Assembly (NCBI GenBank): GCA_038503035.1
Contig: JAVSML010001066.1
Span: forward strand, 62,001-126,000
Direction: 5' to 3'
From: Crocodylus rhombifer
Taxonomy: Eukaryota; Chordata; Crocodylia; Crocodylidae
DNA: 64,000 nucleotides
Both the position numbers and the translations under genes were made by a program. Position 1 is the stretch's first letter; every line of letters begins with the position of its first letter. The notes beneath the pieces were generated by a model that saw only the letters and a list, made by a program, of their open reading frames with translations, did no database searches and was not told where the DNA came from. Positions 1 to 10,046 of this stretch are shown here, piece after piece.

Positions 1-1646
1 CACTTGGTTGTGGAGCAAATTGGGCCACTTGGGGCAAAATAACCCTGCCTGGTTCCTCCCGGATCTGCAGCCAGGGGGAGCTAGACCCTAAGGCCAGTCC
101 CCAGCAGTATAAAAAGCTGCTCTGTCCTAGCACCATCAGTACAAAAAGCCACCCTGGCAAGTAGCTCAGGACTACTCGCTCTCAGGAGCTTCTGGGGCCA
201 GCCAATCGGTACCTGTGGACACTACCCCTTGTGCCAGCTGAACAGCTGAAGCAGCCCTGAGAGTTCCCTGCAACCTTTACCCACTGCAGCAGTTTGGCAG
301 TGGGGGCTGCTGCACATCTGTTAGACCCAGACAGGGACTGCACAGTCAGTAGAGGCTTCTGCCCCTCTGGGCCAGCTGCCAGTGGGCTGTGGCTGCAGAG
401 TTGGCTGTTGTGTGGCACTACTGCCATGTGTGCCCCTGCCTGGCCATCTGGGCAGCTGTCGCCCAGATGTTCCCAGTGTAGTGGCCTGCTTTGAACTATC
501 AAAGAATGTCCTCCTGGCCCCAAATAGCCAGGAGGTCAGCCACCTCCACCTGGGTCCAAAGCTTCAGCTCTGAGCAGGCAGGGTCTTGCCACTGGCCTCC
601 CTAGCAGGAATTCTGGTGTTCCCTATTTGAAAACTGAAAAATCCCAGTCACTCTGTAAAACTACTGCCCTTGCCAGCCCCATCCCCAGCTTGCACCCCGA
701 GCCCCCTGATGGCTGCACCCTCCCCCCCCCCAGCCTCCAGCACTTAAAAAAACAAACAAAAAAAGCCTCTACTCACAGCAGGAGCAGTGGCTGTGGGGTC
801 TTCAGGGCCTCCTGGCAGAGCCATCCCTGGGTAGCATGGGGAAGTGGGGGGGGGGCAGCGAGGCCCAGGATAAGGCCACTGGGGCTGTCACCTGCCCTGC
901 TGTGTATGTGTGTGTGTGTGGGGGGGGGGGCAGTGACCAGATGGGCAGCTGTACTGCTGGTGAGTGCTGGGCTTTATTTTTTCATTTTACTTTTTTAAAG
1001 TGTGGGGATGCTGAGGTGGGGGGATAGTGATCAGGGCAGCTGGGGCCAGGAAGAGCAGGGATTGGGAGGTTTTGGGGGGGCTAAGGGAGGTGGGGCCAGG
1101 CAGGACAGGCATTGGGGGCTCAGGGGGCAGGTGGGCCAGGCAATGGTCAGGGGGGCTCAGGGGGAAGGTGGGCGGTGGGGCTGGGCGGGGAAGGGATTGG
1201 GAGAGCTTGGGGGGGGCAGGTGGGGTGAGGCCAGGTGGGGCAGGGATCTGCAGGGCTGGGGGAGTGGGTAGGGCTGGCAGGAGTCTTCCCCATGGTCCCC
1301 TCCCCCCTCCTTCAGGCCCCTCAACCCCTTACTTACAGCACTGGAGCCCAGGTCCAGCTCCCTGTGGCTGGCATGCTGCCTGCCCTGCATGGGCAGGCAG
1401 TGTGCTTCAGCACCAGGCTGAGGGTCAACCATAGAGACACTCTGGCAGCCAGAGCACCTCTGTGGAGGACACAGCCTCCAGCTGCCTCATTTTTTTCACT
1501 TTGTTTTTGGGGGTTTTTTGACCCCTGGATATCTGGATAGTTGCAACGCAGGGAATCTTTTCCAGTTTCTACATGTGTCTCTTGCAGTATCTCAAAGGGG
1601 TTTGAGATGCTGCAAGAGGCACGTATGGGCTCATCTGGATGTGCCC
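1..1646 (+). mobile_element. Non-autonomous inverted-repeat DNA transposon, 5' end cut off by window
   Basis: This stretch is the reverse-complement relative of 57055-59545. Shared landmarks include GGGCCACTTGGGGCAAA near base 24, a block around 130-260 containing AGTACAAAAAGC and ACTACCCCTTGTG, the CTGCAGCAGTTTGGCAGTGGGGG block near 283, and the right end CATCTGGATGTGCCC at 1632-1646. The right terminus reads inward as GGGCACATCCAGATGAG. The short open frames here are not conserved between the two copies, so I see no coding function. The copy begins before base 1, so its left end is missing. Confidence 0.6.
1000..1265 (+). repeat. G-rich degenerate minisatellite, quadruplex-prone
   Basis: Runs of three to eight G recur every few bases, with a loosely repeated unit of the type GGTGGGGCCAGGCAGG / GGCTCAGGGGG. 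It lies inside the transposon copy at 1-1646. Many four-tract G-quadruplex patterns fit on the plus strand. A GT repeat followed by an 11 G run (about 901-930) precedes it. No gene is supported here. Confidence 0.6.
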
Positions 1647-1819
1647 TATGAGGGCAGAATCTTGCCCTAGATGCTTACATAGCAGTCCAAATTAAAGTAG
1701 GCTAAACATCTTAGAATTATTTTAAAATTTTGCTACATTTTTAAGCACATATTTTAATAGCACAAGGAAATGCTCTTGGTATGGAATTGGATTTTTTAGA
1801 CATGTCTACTATTAATTTG

Positions 1820-2215
1820 ACTGAATAAACTCGGTGCAAGTTGCGCTGGAGTTTATCACTCCCAGATGCTGTATTTACATGTGTTTGTGGGACAGCAATA
1901 TATTGAGCTGAGTTAGAGCATCCCTGGCTGGCTAGGAGCTCAGGGGGTTAGCCTACCACCCTCGGTCTGTCCTGATCCAGCTGATCTTGCTGCTCAGGGG
2001 TTGGTTGGGGTACGAGAGTGCTTCAGCCAGCCCCGTCAGTGTCTATATGTGCAGTGGAATAAATAATGCTGTTGCAGGATAGTATGTGTGTTGACAAGTA
2101 CTATCCTACAGCAGCATTTATTAGTTTACTGTGGCCTAATAGGGCTTTATGTGTAGATGCCGAGACTTTACTGCTGAATTAATTAGGCAGCTCCACAGCA
2201 AACATCTCATGTGAA
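1820..2215. mobile_element. MITE of the GCATCTACAC family
   Basis: A mixed GC-rich centre (about 1920-2040) is flanked by AT-rich arms rich in TTACTG, AATTAG and GTAGATG. The right part (2080-2215) closely resembles 63820-63946 and 23640-23850, including TGTGTAGATG followed by an ACTTTACTGC-type motif and GCTCCACAG. The family is non-coding and recurs through this window. Boundaries are approximate. Confidence 0.5.
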
Positions 2216-2519
2216 ATACAAAGACAGATAATGCAATGGCACCTTTGTTTTTATTTGATTCATCCTTTTATAGAAAGATAAAGCAAAAATGCAAAACAGA
2301 CAGACAAAAGAAGTTATACCAGGAAAATCAACATCACCTATGATTTTTTTTCCCCTGAAGCTAAAGGCATCTAAAAACAATTTGATAGGAGAATAAGCTT
2401 CACTCCTCGAGTTATTGTCAGAGGAAACAAGTAGGTTGTTTACCTAGTATCTCTGTGAATAAACATGCATACATGAAAAATTTCACCATAAACTACGTTG
2501 AGAAAGGAATAATAACTGA

Positions 2520-3195
2520 GAGAGAGCTAGCAAGGGCCATGAGGCAAGAAAAAGCATTGCATAAATGTATTTAAAAAAATTAAGACCAAGGAAATTATAG
2601 ACCTCCCCAAAAATGAAAGGGAAGGTAATAACAAACCATGCAAAGAAGGCTGAAATGTTTATTGCCTTTTTGTCCTTCAGACTTTATAGCAAAGATTGAT
2701 AAACTCAGTTTAATAGTAAGGATAATTAGTTTAGAGTAGGGAAAGAAGATGTTAGAAATAATTTAGATGAGTTGGATGTTTTCACATCAGTGGAGTTGAA
2801 TTAGATTCATCCTAGCATATACAAAGAAATGACTGAGGGAATTGCAGAGCTATTAGCTATTCTTGAGAACTCATGGAGGTAAGTTGAGGTCCCAAAAGCC
2901 TGGAAAGGGAAAAATCCTGTGTCTGTTTCAAAACAAAGAACAAAGAGGACCCCAGGAATTATAGACCAGTCTAACCTTGATATTAGGAAAGAAAAATAAG
3001 CACATCAAGGAATGACCTTCTGAGCACCTGAAGGTAACCATGTTATAAAGAACAGCCAGCATGTATTGTCAAGAGTGAGTTGTGTCTAACCAACCTCATT
3101 TCCTTCTATGAGATGTTTTGGATAGCTTTGTGGATGGGAGAAGAACAGTGGTTGTGAGAATTCAGTTTTTGCAAGGCTTTGGACACTCGCTATAA
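2520..3195 (+). mobile_element. Old CR1-type LINE fragment (reverse transcriptase region)
   Basis: Degenerate translation around 2870-3190 keeps the order of CR1 reverse-transcriptase landmarks: EVPKAWK, a run matching the K-RTKRTPGIIDQS block (family: GNYRPVSLTS), the Q-H-x-LS block, PTSFPSMR (family: LTNLISFYD), and a final AFDT-like GCTTTGGACAC. Stops and frameshifts are frequent. It is far more decayed than the CR1 copies at 36-50 kb, so it is probably an old insertion. It stops abruptly where the foldback element at 3200 begins. Confidence 0.55.
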
Positions 3196-3199
3196 TGCA

Positions 3200-3603
3200 T
3201 GTGCTAGAATTCCACTGTCTAATCTATACTGAGTCCATGAGTTTCTGTACCTACCTAGGAGGCTGATAAAGTGCAGTTCATAGGCCCGGCTCTGAAAAGT
3301 GGTTTGTACATTCAAACAAGCACCTAATCTCATCACCAGAACTGAAGCCAACTTCCTACAGCTCAAAACACAAAATCTGCCAACTATCTCCAGTACCCCA
3401 ACAAACTGCACATCAGAATCTATCAAATACAACAGTACCTGTGGGGGCATATTCCTCACCAAAAAAAAACACTCTGCCTCCAGTCTCTCAGGCTTGATCC
3501 TGAGAGGGAACCAATTACAATGCAAACCACTTTTCACAGCCAGGCCTCCTAGGTACAGAAACTCATGGACTCAGTATAGATTATACAGTGGAACTCTGGC
3601 ACA
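3200..3603. mobile_element. Foldback/MITE element with ~95 bp inverted repeats
   Basis: The left arm (about 3200-3310) and right arm (about 3520-3603) are reverse complements. ATCTATACTGAGTCCATGAG at the left mirrors CTCATGGACTCAGTATAGAT at the right. An inner pair matches too: CTCTGAAAAGTGGTTTG against CAAACCACTTTTCACAG. The left arm has about 30 extra bases between the two blocks. Frames of 108-115 codons run through it on both strands, but their ends are simply the inverted arms, so I do not regard them as genes. Confidence 0.75.
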
Positions 3604-3885
3604 CTGCAACCTGCCGGACACCTGACACCCCAGGCACCTCTGCACTTTTACCTGCACTGCTACATCCCCCTTCCCCGCCCCCCAACCTCAGCCTGTCCCT
3701 CCCCCCGATGCCTCCATTTCCATTTCCACTGACTGGCTTTCTTGCCTGCATTGCATGCCAGGCCAGCCTCTGGCTTCTTTACTATTCCTTCCATCCACGA
3801 CCAACTGCAGGTACTTCCTCAGCCTGACAAAGGGGCATTCAATCCTAAAGCTGGCATCCCGGGAAGCTAAGCTGAGCTCACTGGG
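3604..3885 (+). mobile_element. Possible Penelope-like element 3' tail
   Basis: The only support is the tail pattern CCTGACAAAGGGGCATTC...AAAGCTGG near 3822-3862. It resembles the CCTGA-GAAGGG...AAAGCTTG signature common at 3' ends of vertebrate Penelope-like elements, and follows a C-rich low-complexity stretch. No polymerase or GIY-YIG motif can be read here. Low confidence. Confidence 0.35.
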
Positions 3886-4329
3886 AGCCTCACAACTGCA
3901 CTGAAACCAGCAAGCATCAGGCCTGTCAAAGACGTGACAGGTCTGGGCATTCCCCAGTCAGGACTATGTGCATGCGTGCATTAGCTGGAGATTATGGTAC
4001 CTCCTACCTGCCTTTCACCAGGGAATCATTGGTCCTGGCATTTATGGGGCTGCCAAGCCACCAGCAGTCTCACCAGGCCTCCCTACCCTGGCAGGGTGCA
4101 GTTTTAGTGGTCATGCCCAGGACCTGGGGTATCCTCCTTCCCCATAGCCCCAATCCCATACCTCCGAGTTCATCCTGGCAGGGGAATGAGCTCAGCAGGG
4201 ACATATTCTTCCCTTGCTGGCTGGTGATGCAGTTAGTACCCCCTCCAGCTGACAGCAGGGCATTACTCGGCTTTCAAAAAACTCAAAAAAGGAAATTGGT
4301 GGAGACGGAGTAAGGAGGGTGGCACTCAG
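3886..4329. other. No gene seen
   Basis: This is moderately GC-rich sequence with no domain I recognise. It may be 3' untranslated sequence of the hAT element to its right, which is transcribed leftward. Confidence 0.4.
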
Positions 4330-4767
4330 TCCATCTGCAGGTGGAGCTTGGGGAACCCCAGCAGCAGGAGGTTCACCTTTAGGAACACCAGCTGCTCCAC
4401 CAAAGCAGGATCCAAGCAGGTGCAGAGGGGTGTCACAGCATCCCCAGAAATGCTGAACACCCTCTCACTTGCAACAGTGGTTGGTGGACAGAACAGGTGT
4501 TGCTGGGCACCTTGTGGCCAGATCCTGCCACATCCGGCTGTGGCTTACCCAGTAGACCAAGGGATCACAGTCCAGTGGCTCCACATACTCAGTGAGATAG
4601 GTAGTCACCGAAGCCTTGGCGGTACCTGCCCGAGGTTGGGATCTGGTGTGTTTGGACCCCAGCTTTGAAGCCATGCCCATGGCCCATACTGGCCGTGGCT
4701 GGCATGGAGGAGACTGGCTGGTGCTGATGCCGGTGCTGGGAGTGGCACAGGAAAGTGGATCTTCCAC
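4330..4767 (-). pseudogene. hAT transposase C-terminal dimerisation region (broken)
   Basis: Translation of 4620-4470 gives VTTYLTEYVEPLDCDPLVYW followed by SRMWQDLA, the start of the hAT C-terminal dimerisation motif (L-x-W-W-x-x-x-x-x-x-x-P-x-L-A). The rest (S-ERVFS-type motif, then FLKVNL-like) can be followed only by switching frame near 4470 down to about 4330. Function is lost. Confidence 0.7.
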
Positions 4768-4773
4768 ATCCCC

Positions 4774-5391
4774 TCACCTCTGCACTTTGGCCTTCCTGAC
4801 TTTGTTGACCAGCACCTGCGTCCAGTGATCGAGGGTTTTGGTTCTGACAGTGCACATGCTCCCCTTCACCCTCGGGTCACACATGCCCGCCATCATATGA
4901 ACTATACTGGACCACAAGGGATCCAGCTGTCTCCTGATGCCCTCCTTCAGCTGCCTCACAAGTGCCTGCATGTCTGGTGACAGTGGCCTGCCCCAGCCAG
5001 GAACACTGATCCCCTGGAACTTCTCCATTTGGTTCTCCAGTTCCCTCACTATGGGGATCACCTGGCTGAGGAGGGCATTGCCAGCGCTAAGGGTCTCAGT
5101 GACCTTGGGGAAGGGCTTGAGGATCACCAAGATCTGGGAGATGGTACCCCACTCAGCTCTGTTCAGGGGGCCATTGATCCCGATCTCCCCAAGCAAGGCC
5201 ATCTCATGGATGGCCTTCTCTTGCTCCACCAGCCTTTGAACATTAGGTATGTGGAGTTCCACTGAGTCTCCACATCCTGCATGATTTTGTGCTGGGGGAT
5301 GCTCAGCTCTGCCTGTTTCTCCCACAGTATCTTGCCCCCCCTTGATGCTGCAGTGGAAGTAACCCACCACCTTTCTCCATTTTGAAATCAC
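4774..5391 (-). pseudogene. hAT transposase catalytic core, insertion domain
   Basis: This 205-codon frame continues the hAT protein: VVGYFHCSIKG, then QRLVEQEKAIHEMALLGEIG, LNRAEWGTISQILVILKPF and VTETLSAGNALLSQVIPIVREL, typical of the alpha-helical insertion domain of ZBED-like hAT transposases. The conserved W-N-S motif expected before LQRLVEQ is lost in a short frame-shifted patch (about 5330-5240). The last part (CDPRVKG...) reaches the region before the dimerisation domain. Relic. Confidence 0.8.
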
Positions 5392-5422
5392 TTAGCTTGT
5401 ATCAGCAGTGGTGGTGGTGCCA

Positions 5423-5959
5423 TCACCGGCAGCCCTGTCCCCCTCCAAGGCATCCCTCACTATGAGGGTGCAGCCTGTGTGCCACACAGCGGATGCCAAC
5501 AAAGTTGGCATCACGGACAGCCTTCAGCATATTGGCTCCATTGTCAGTGACCATGAACCCATGGGTAACCTTGACCTGCCCAATGAGCCACACCTGCACC
5601 ATGCGTTTCATGGCCCCCATGATCTCCCTTGCTGTGCGGGACTCATCCAGCACTTCGGCTTGCTGTAGAGCCCACCGATGGCCTGACTGAGTGCACCAAT
5701 GCCCTGTGAGGGAGATGTAGGTGTGTTTGCCATCCCGACTGCTCCAGATGTCGGAGGTGAAATGCAAGGCTACCTGTGGCCCTGCTTTGCGCAGCTCCTC
5801 CCTCAAGTACTCCCTGCATGCCTCATACAGGGAGGGCACCACTGTCCTGCTAAAGGTGATGCATGTGGGCACTTTGTAAAATAGGGTCAGAAGTGCTATG
5901 AGCCACCTGAACCCTGGCTGCTCAACTAGGGAGAAGGGCTGGCTATCCAGAGTAAGCAT
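5423..5959 (-). pseudogene. hAT transposase catalytic core, first part
   Basis: This 178-codon segment carries hAT landmarks in order: a PGFRWLI block, the PSLYEACREYLREEL segment, LHFTSDIWSSRDGKHTYISLTGHW (first catalytic Asp expected at SDIW), and VTDNGANMLKAVRD followed by RCVAHRLH, the second catalytic Asp and the C/H block before the family's all-alpha insertion. The final residues (HPHSEGCLGGGQGCR) are frame-shifted. It overlaps the linker frame by about 35 bases in another frame, which is decay and not a real gene overlap. Confidence 0.82.
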
Positions 5960-6881
5960 CTCCCCAGTGGTCTGGGTGATCTCACTTGCTTTTGCAACTT
6001 GCCCCCTTTCTGTCTACCTTTCCCCCACTGGTCCAGGGTGGTCTGCCTCTGCTTTGGCTGGAAGGGGGTTTTGGACTTCCCTTTTGGCATGCTTGTGCTG
6101 GGGCCAGGCTCAGCAGCAAGAAGGGCAAAGGTGTGCTGCCTCCTCAGATGCAGCAGCATCACTGTGGTGGAAAAGTGTTTCACATCCTTGCCACGGCTGA
6201 TGTGTCTTCAGCAGTGCTGCAGATGGGAAACCTGGGATCATCTGCCAGCTCAAAATGCTCCCAATCTATGCTACGCACCCACTTCTGGGTTGACGGTGAG
6301 GATCCTGCCTTATCCCACTCCTCAGCAGGCTGAGGCTCAATAGCAGGAGGAGCTGCCTCAGCTGAGCTACTTGCCTCCACAACCTCAACCTCCTCCAAGG
6401 CGCTGCTTTCCGGAGAAGACCTGGGTCTAGGGGAAATTTGAGGGGTGTGGAGCACAAACTCTGATTCCCCCTCAGTCACCAGAATTGCCTGAGCCAGCAC
6501 GCTCAGCATCCCTGGTTCCAGCTCCAGCTCCTCTGGCAGCAGGAGGCTCATGCTGAGTGATGACATTGGGGTGTAGGGGACAGTGATTCCGCTGCTGGTG
6601 CCTACTTCTGGACTGAGTGGGGGTGGTGCAGGTGCAGGGACATCAGGTGCAGACACTGCTCCCACTTCCTTGCTTCCACTGGCAGCACTGATGTCATGGC
6701 TGCTTGGGAAGAGAATGTGTCTATATTTGGTGGGGGGACTTGTAGATGTAGCTCTCCCCCTACCCCCTCTCCCTCCCCTGCCAGAAGACCTGGCACCTGC
6801 CTTTCCAGCACACTTCGTATTAATCTTTCCTGTGCTGCAAAAGGTGTGTTTTGTCATTCCTTTTGTGTTGTGTGCATGCAC
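5926..6881 (-). pseudogene. hAT transposase N-terminus with BED finger (broken)
   Basis: The first frame (6881-6180, 233 codons) starts with a basic Gly/Arg-rich segment (SSGRGGRGGRGR), then a long Pro/Ser/Glu-rich region, and ends in DDPRFPIC..., where the first half of a BED zinc finger is expected. The second half follows in another frame (6183-5926): MKHFSTTVMLLHLRRQH supplies the L-x-H-L-x-x-x-H end of the finger, followed by the QTTLDQW-type linker common in ZBED/hAT proteins. One frameshift near 6180 therefore splits the DNA-binding domain. Start at 6881 is uncertain. Confidence 0.7.
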
Positions 6882-6954
6882 TGGACTCTTCTTTGATTGC
6901 TTGATTCAATAAGAATAAGTATTAAGAACTATGTGATATGTTTATTTAGTATGA

Positions 6955-7935
6955 ATTAGGCCTGTGCGAAACGGAAGCATGTTCATTTTGACCAGTGTTT
7001 CAACATTTTGATGCAGCAGTGTTCTGTTTTGACTTTTGTTTCGAGTCAAAACGACTGTTCTGTTCTATTCTGTTGAAACATTTTGCCATTTCAACCCTGT
7101 TTCAATGTTTTGCCCATAGGATATAATGGGGAAGGTTTAAACAGCTTATAACATTGTCATTTCTGGCCTGATTTGGATGAAACTTTCAGGAATGGTAGCG
7201 CCTTCTGAGGGCATGAAGTGTGCCAAGGCTCAAGAAGACAGACACAGGGAGTTCAGAGAAACTGCACCCCAAAATCTTGAGAGCAAAACTCATATCACGT
7301 GTATGTGTTAAGCCACAGTGGGGTCAAAACTGCAGAAATGGTAGTCCCTGCTGAGGCAACAAAGCCTGCTAAGTTTCAAGGAGATAGGTGCAGGGGGTTC
7401 ATAGAAACTATACCCCAAAATCCTGAATGCAAAACGTGTGTCACATGTACGTGTTAAGCCACAGTGGGGTCAAAACTGCAGAGATGGTCGCCCCTGCTGA
7501 GGCCATGAAGCTTGCCAAATTTCAAGGAAATAGGTGCAGGGGTTAAGGGAAACTGCACTTCAAGCTGTGGACAAGTAAAACTCGTGACATGGGTGACACT
7601 GTGTATGTTAAGGCACAGCAGGGTGAAAGCTGCAGACCTGCTAGCCCCTGCTGAGACCACAAAGCCTGCCAGCTGTCGAGGAGACAGGTGCAGGGGTTCT
7701 GGGTTCTGGGGTCCTGCACCTGTGGCTGATGACAGGCAAAACCTTGTGTCATGGGTGCTTATGAAACTATGTGTCTTGGTGCAGAAGGGGGTGGAAACCA
7801 CTGCAGGCCTGGCTGCTACGCCCTGCTACAGTCACAAAGCCTTCCACCTGTTAAGGAGATAGGTGCAGGGCGGTTCTGGGGCCCTGCACCCCTAGCTGCT
7901 GACAGGTAAAACACATGTCATGGGTGTTTGAGCAA
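6955..7935 (+). mobile_element. hAT-type terminus carrying a tandem array
   Basis: AGGCCTGTGCGAAACGG at 6959-6975 resembles the AGGGCTGTGCGAA-type outer end common to reptile hAT families; the same kind of end appears inverted at 19817. A CGAAAC/TTTCGA/TTTCAA-rich subterminal zone follows, then the tandem array at 7187-7930. The far end is not recognisable; a CR1 fragment follows at once. Confidence 0.5.
7187..7930 (+). repeat. Five tandem ~146-170 bp units
   Basis: Units start at 7187, 7333, 7479, 7633 and 7803 (spacing 146, 146, 154, 170). Each begins CAGRNNTGGTNG/CAGRCCTG, then GCCCCTGCTGAGG-CA-AAGCCTGCCAA, an AAGGAGATAGGTGCAGGGG block, a CTGCACCCC-type block, an AAAACTCGTGTCATGGGTG block and a final TTAAGCCACAGTGGGGTCAAAACTG. 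The first three are most alike; the last two carry extra GGTTCTGGGGTCCTGCACC. The frames of 60-116 codons here are repeat artefacts. Confidence 0.85.
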
Positions 7936-7984
7936 CTGCTGCCTCTCATGAGGCAGCAGAACTGAAGATCCCCCATCATGTCAC

Positions 7985-8510
7985 CAAGACCTGAAAGTAA
8001 TAATTGACCACAGTATGAACATGAGCCAGCAGTGCGATGCTGTAGCCAGCAGAGCCAACAATAAGCTGGCATGCATCAATTGATGCATCTCCAGCAAAAC
8101 CACTACAAAGAAGTGATTCTCCTGCTCTACTCGGCTCTACTCAGCTCTGGTGAGACTACAGCTGGAGTACTGCATCCAGTTCTGGGCTCTGCACCTTCAC
8201 ATGGATGTGGTAAAGCTTGAGAGAGTCTAGAGAAGGGCTACCCATATGATCAGAGACTTGCATGGCAAGCCATATGAGGAAAGGCTGAGGGACCTGGGAT
8301 GCTTTAGCCTGAAAAAGAGAAGGCTGCGAGGGGACTTAGTAGCAGCTTATTGCTACATCAAAAGCATACATCTAGGGCTTGGTGAACAATTATTCACCAG
8401 GGCACCCTTGGGGAAGACTAGTGATCACAAACTCCTGGAAGATCATTTCAGGCTCAACATCAGGAAAAACTACTTCACAACTAGGGTGTCCAGACTGTGA
8501 CCATTACTCC
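7985..8510 (+). mobile_element. CR1 LINE 3' fragment (end of ORF2)
   Basis: The translation gives DLKVIIDHSMNMSQQCDAVA, then the downstream RT C-terminal blocks RLQLEYCIQFWAL, KLERV-RRATHMIRDL, YEERLRDLGCFSLKKRRLRG and FRLNIRKNYFTTRVSRL. The longest open part is 8246-8500. Stops interrupt it, for example after KLERV. It is 5' truncated, as most CR1 copies are, and lacks a clean TCTATGAA tail. Confidence 0.85.
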
Positions 8511-10046
8511 TAGTGGCTGCAATTGAGAAGGTAGGAAGAGGAAGAGAAGAGGACAAAAGAGCTTCCCAGGACACTTTTTTCCCCCACACTACTCCTCTGC
8601 TTGACCTAGCAGGATTTTGGGACGGAGAGCCCTGGAAACTTTGGAAACCCACTGGAGTCTGTGCTAGGCCCAGGAGAGAAGGGTTCAATAGTGACCAAGC
8701 TTCGGGGTTTGGCTGCAGGAGGATGATGCCATTTGGTCATCTGCTTTTGGTCCTTTTTAGCATCCTGGCTGTCAGTGCCCAGAGAAAAATGGGAGGCCTA
8801 TTTCAAGCACCAGGTTAGGCACATCAGGGTCATGCTTATGTTGAACCTGCAGAGCTCAATTTTTAGGTTGCTAAGGTAACACCCACAGAAACAGACTTTC
8901 TCTCCCCAGTCCCTGGGGGGACTATAACTGCAAGAGTGTGGTAAGATTTTTCCTTCTAGTCTGTCCCTGCTCCTACTCCCTCCTGATTTGATACCAGCAT
9001 CTGGTCTGAAAGCACTTCTCACCAAAGAGAACTCACATGTCCCTGGTTCCTGTAGGCCAAGGAGAATCCAGCACTCCTGAAGACTCTGCCATGCTGACAG
9101 CAATTGGGAAGAGATGTCTGGTACCATTCTCACGTTCCCATCAAGGGGCATGGCAAAGCTTTTGCTGATCAAGGCCAGGCCGTTAATCAGCCTTACCTCA
9201 GTTTTCTCAGAAGGAAGTACAGGGTGATCCAGCCAGGGTGGTGTTGGGAAAAATTCTTAACTTGCTGGAAAATGTGATTGGGGATCCTGGGCTACTGAGT
9301 GCAGTATACCGTCACACTTACAAATTTCCTGCACACATGTACTGAAACCATCTTGAAGCTCATTGGGTTTCTCTTTCTTGGAAGAAGGCAGGATTCTACT
9401 TGCCCACGGTGCCTGCCACTAGAGTTTCTGCAACACCAGCTTTCACAGAAGCCTGAAATCACTTCTCTGCTTTTCCCTGTGCTAGGGTGGGGAGAGATCT
9501 CTGGTATTCTTGTGCCTCAGTCTACCCCTGGAAGCAATGGCAAGGTGCATACTCCATCCCCTCATCTCTGTATTGACCTATGTGAGTGCTCCACATCTCT
9601 GCAACCATAAACTGTGTGCTTCAGTCCTCTAGCTGCTAAAGCTTCTCCTTCTCTGAACACAAAGAAGTCCTGAGAATACCACCCCATGCATGTGCAGGGA
9701 CCAGGCCTCATCCCATGCCCCTGGGAAGAGAGGGTCTGACTAGCCTTTCTGAAGAGAGCAATGAACTGACCTTCCTCCTTCCACTGGCAACCAGAGAAAG
9801 AGTTGATTAATTTTTACTTTTAGAGCAGTCCATGGTACCTTAATCAGTTGTATGCATCCAAATATTAATGATTCTGCACTGTTCGCTAATGTTCATCCTG
9901 AATGCAAGTCAGAGACATTGCAGAGCAGCTCTGTGCCCTGAGCAGCTGCGGCACACAGAACAGCACTAGCTCCCCGGGTGCTCATGGTCATGGCCCATCC
10001 AGCTGCCGTTACTGCAACTGCTATTTTTGTGCCCCTCCCCCTCTAA
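8511..10046. other. No gene or recognised repeat
   Basis: Mixed-composition DNA with short frames only (up to 124 codons). None shows a domain or splice pattern I can support. Parts near 8600-9300 have a CR1-like 3' UTR flavour, but this cannot be confirmed by eye. Confidence 0.4.

Larger units (their letters stand above)
4330..6955 (-). mobile_element. Degraded autonomous hAT (BED-finger) DNA transposon
   Basis: Four consecutive minus-strand pieces give, in transposase order, an acidic N-terminal region and BED zinc finger (6881 to about 6080), a linker (to about 5960), the DDE/RNase H-like core (5959-4774) and the C-terminal hAT dimerisation region (about 4767-4330). Frame changes separate the pieces, so there is no intact transposase. 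I could not identify the terminal inverted repeats or an 8 bp target duplication with confidence. Confidence 0.8.

Noticed and set aside
3190..3625. Overlapping 108-115 codon frames on both strands
   Set aside because: Their ends are translations of the inverted arms of the foldback element.
7454..7862. 115/116-codon frames
   Set aside because: Product of the ~150 bp tandem array.
7187..7930. CRISPR-like repeat spacing
   Set aside because: Units are ~150 bp contiguous tandem copies with no short repeat/unique spacer pattern, in vertebrate DNA.
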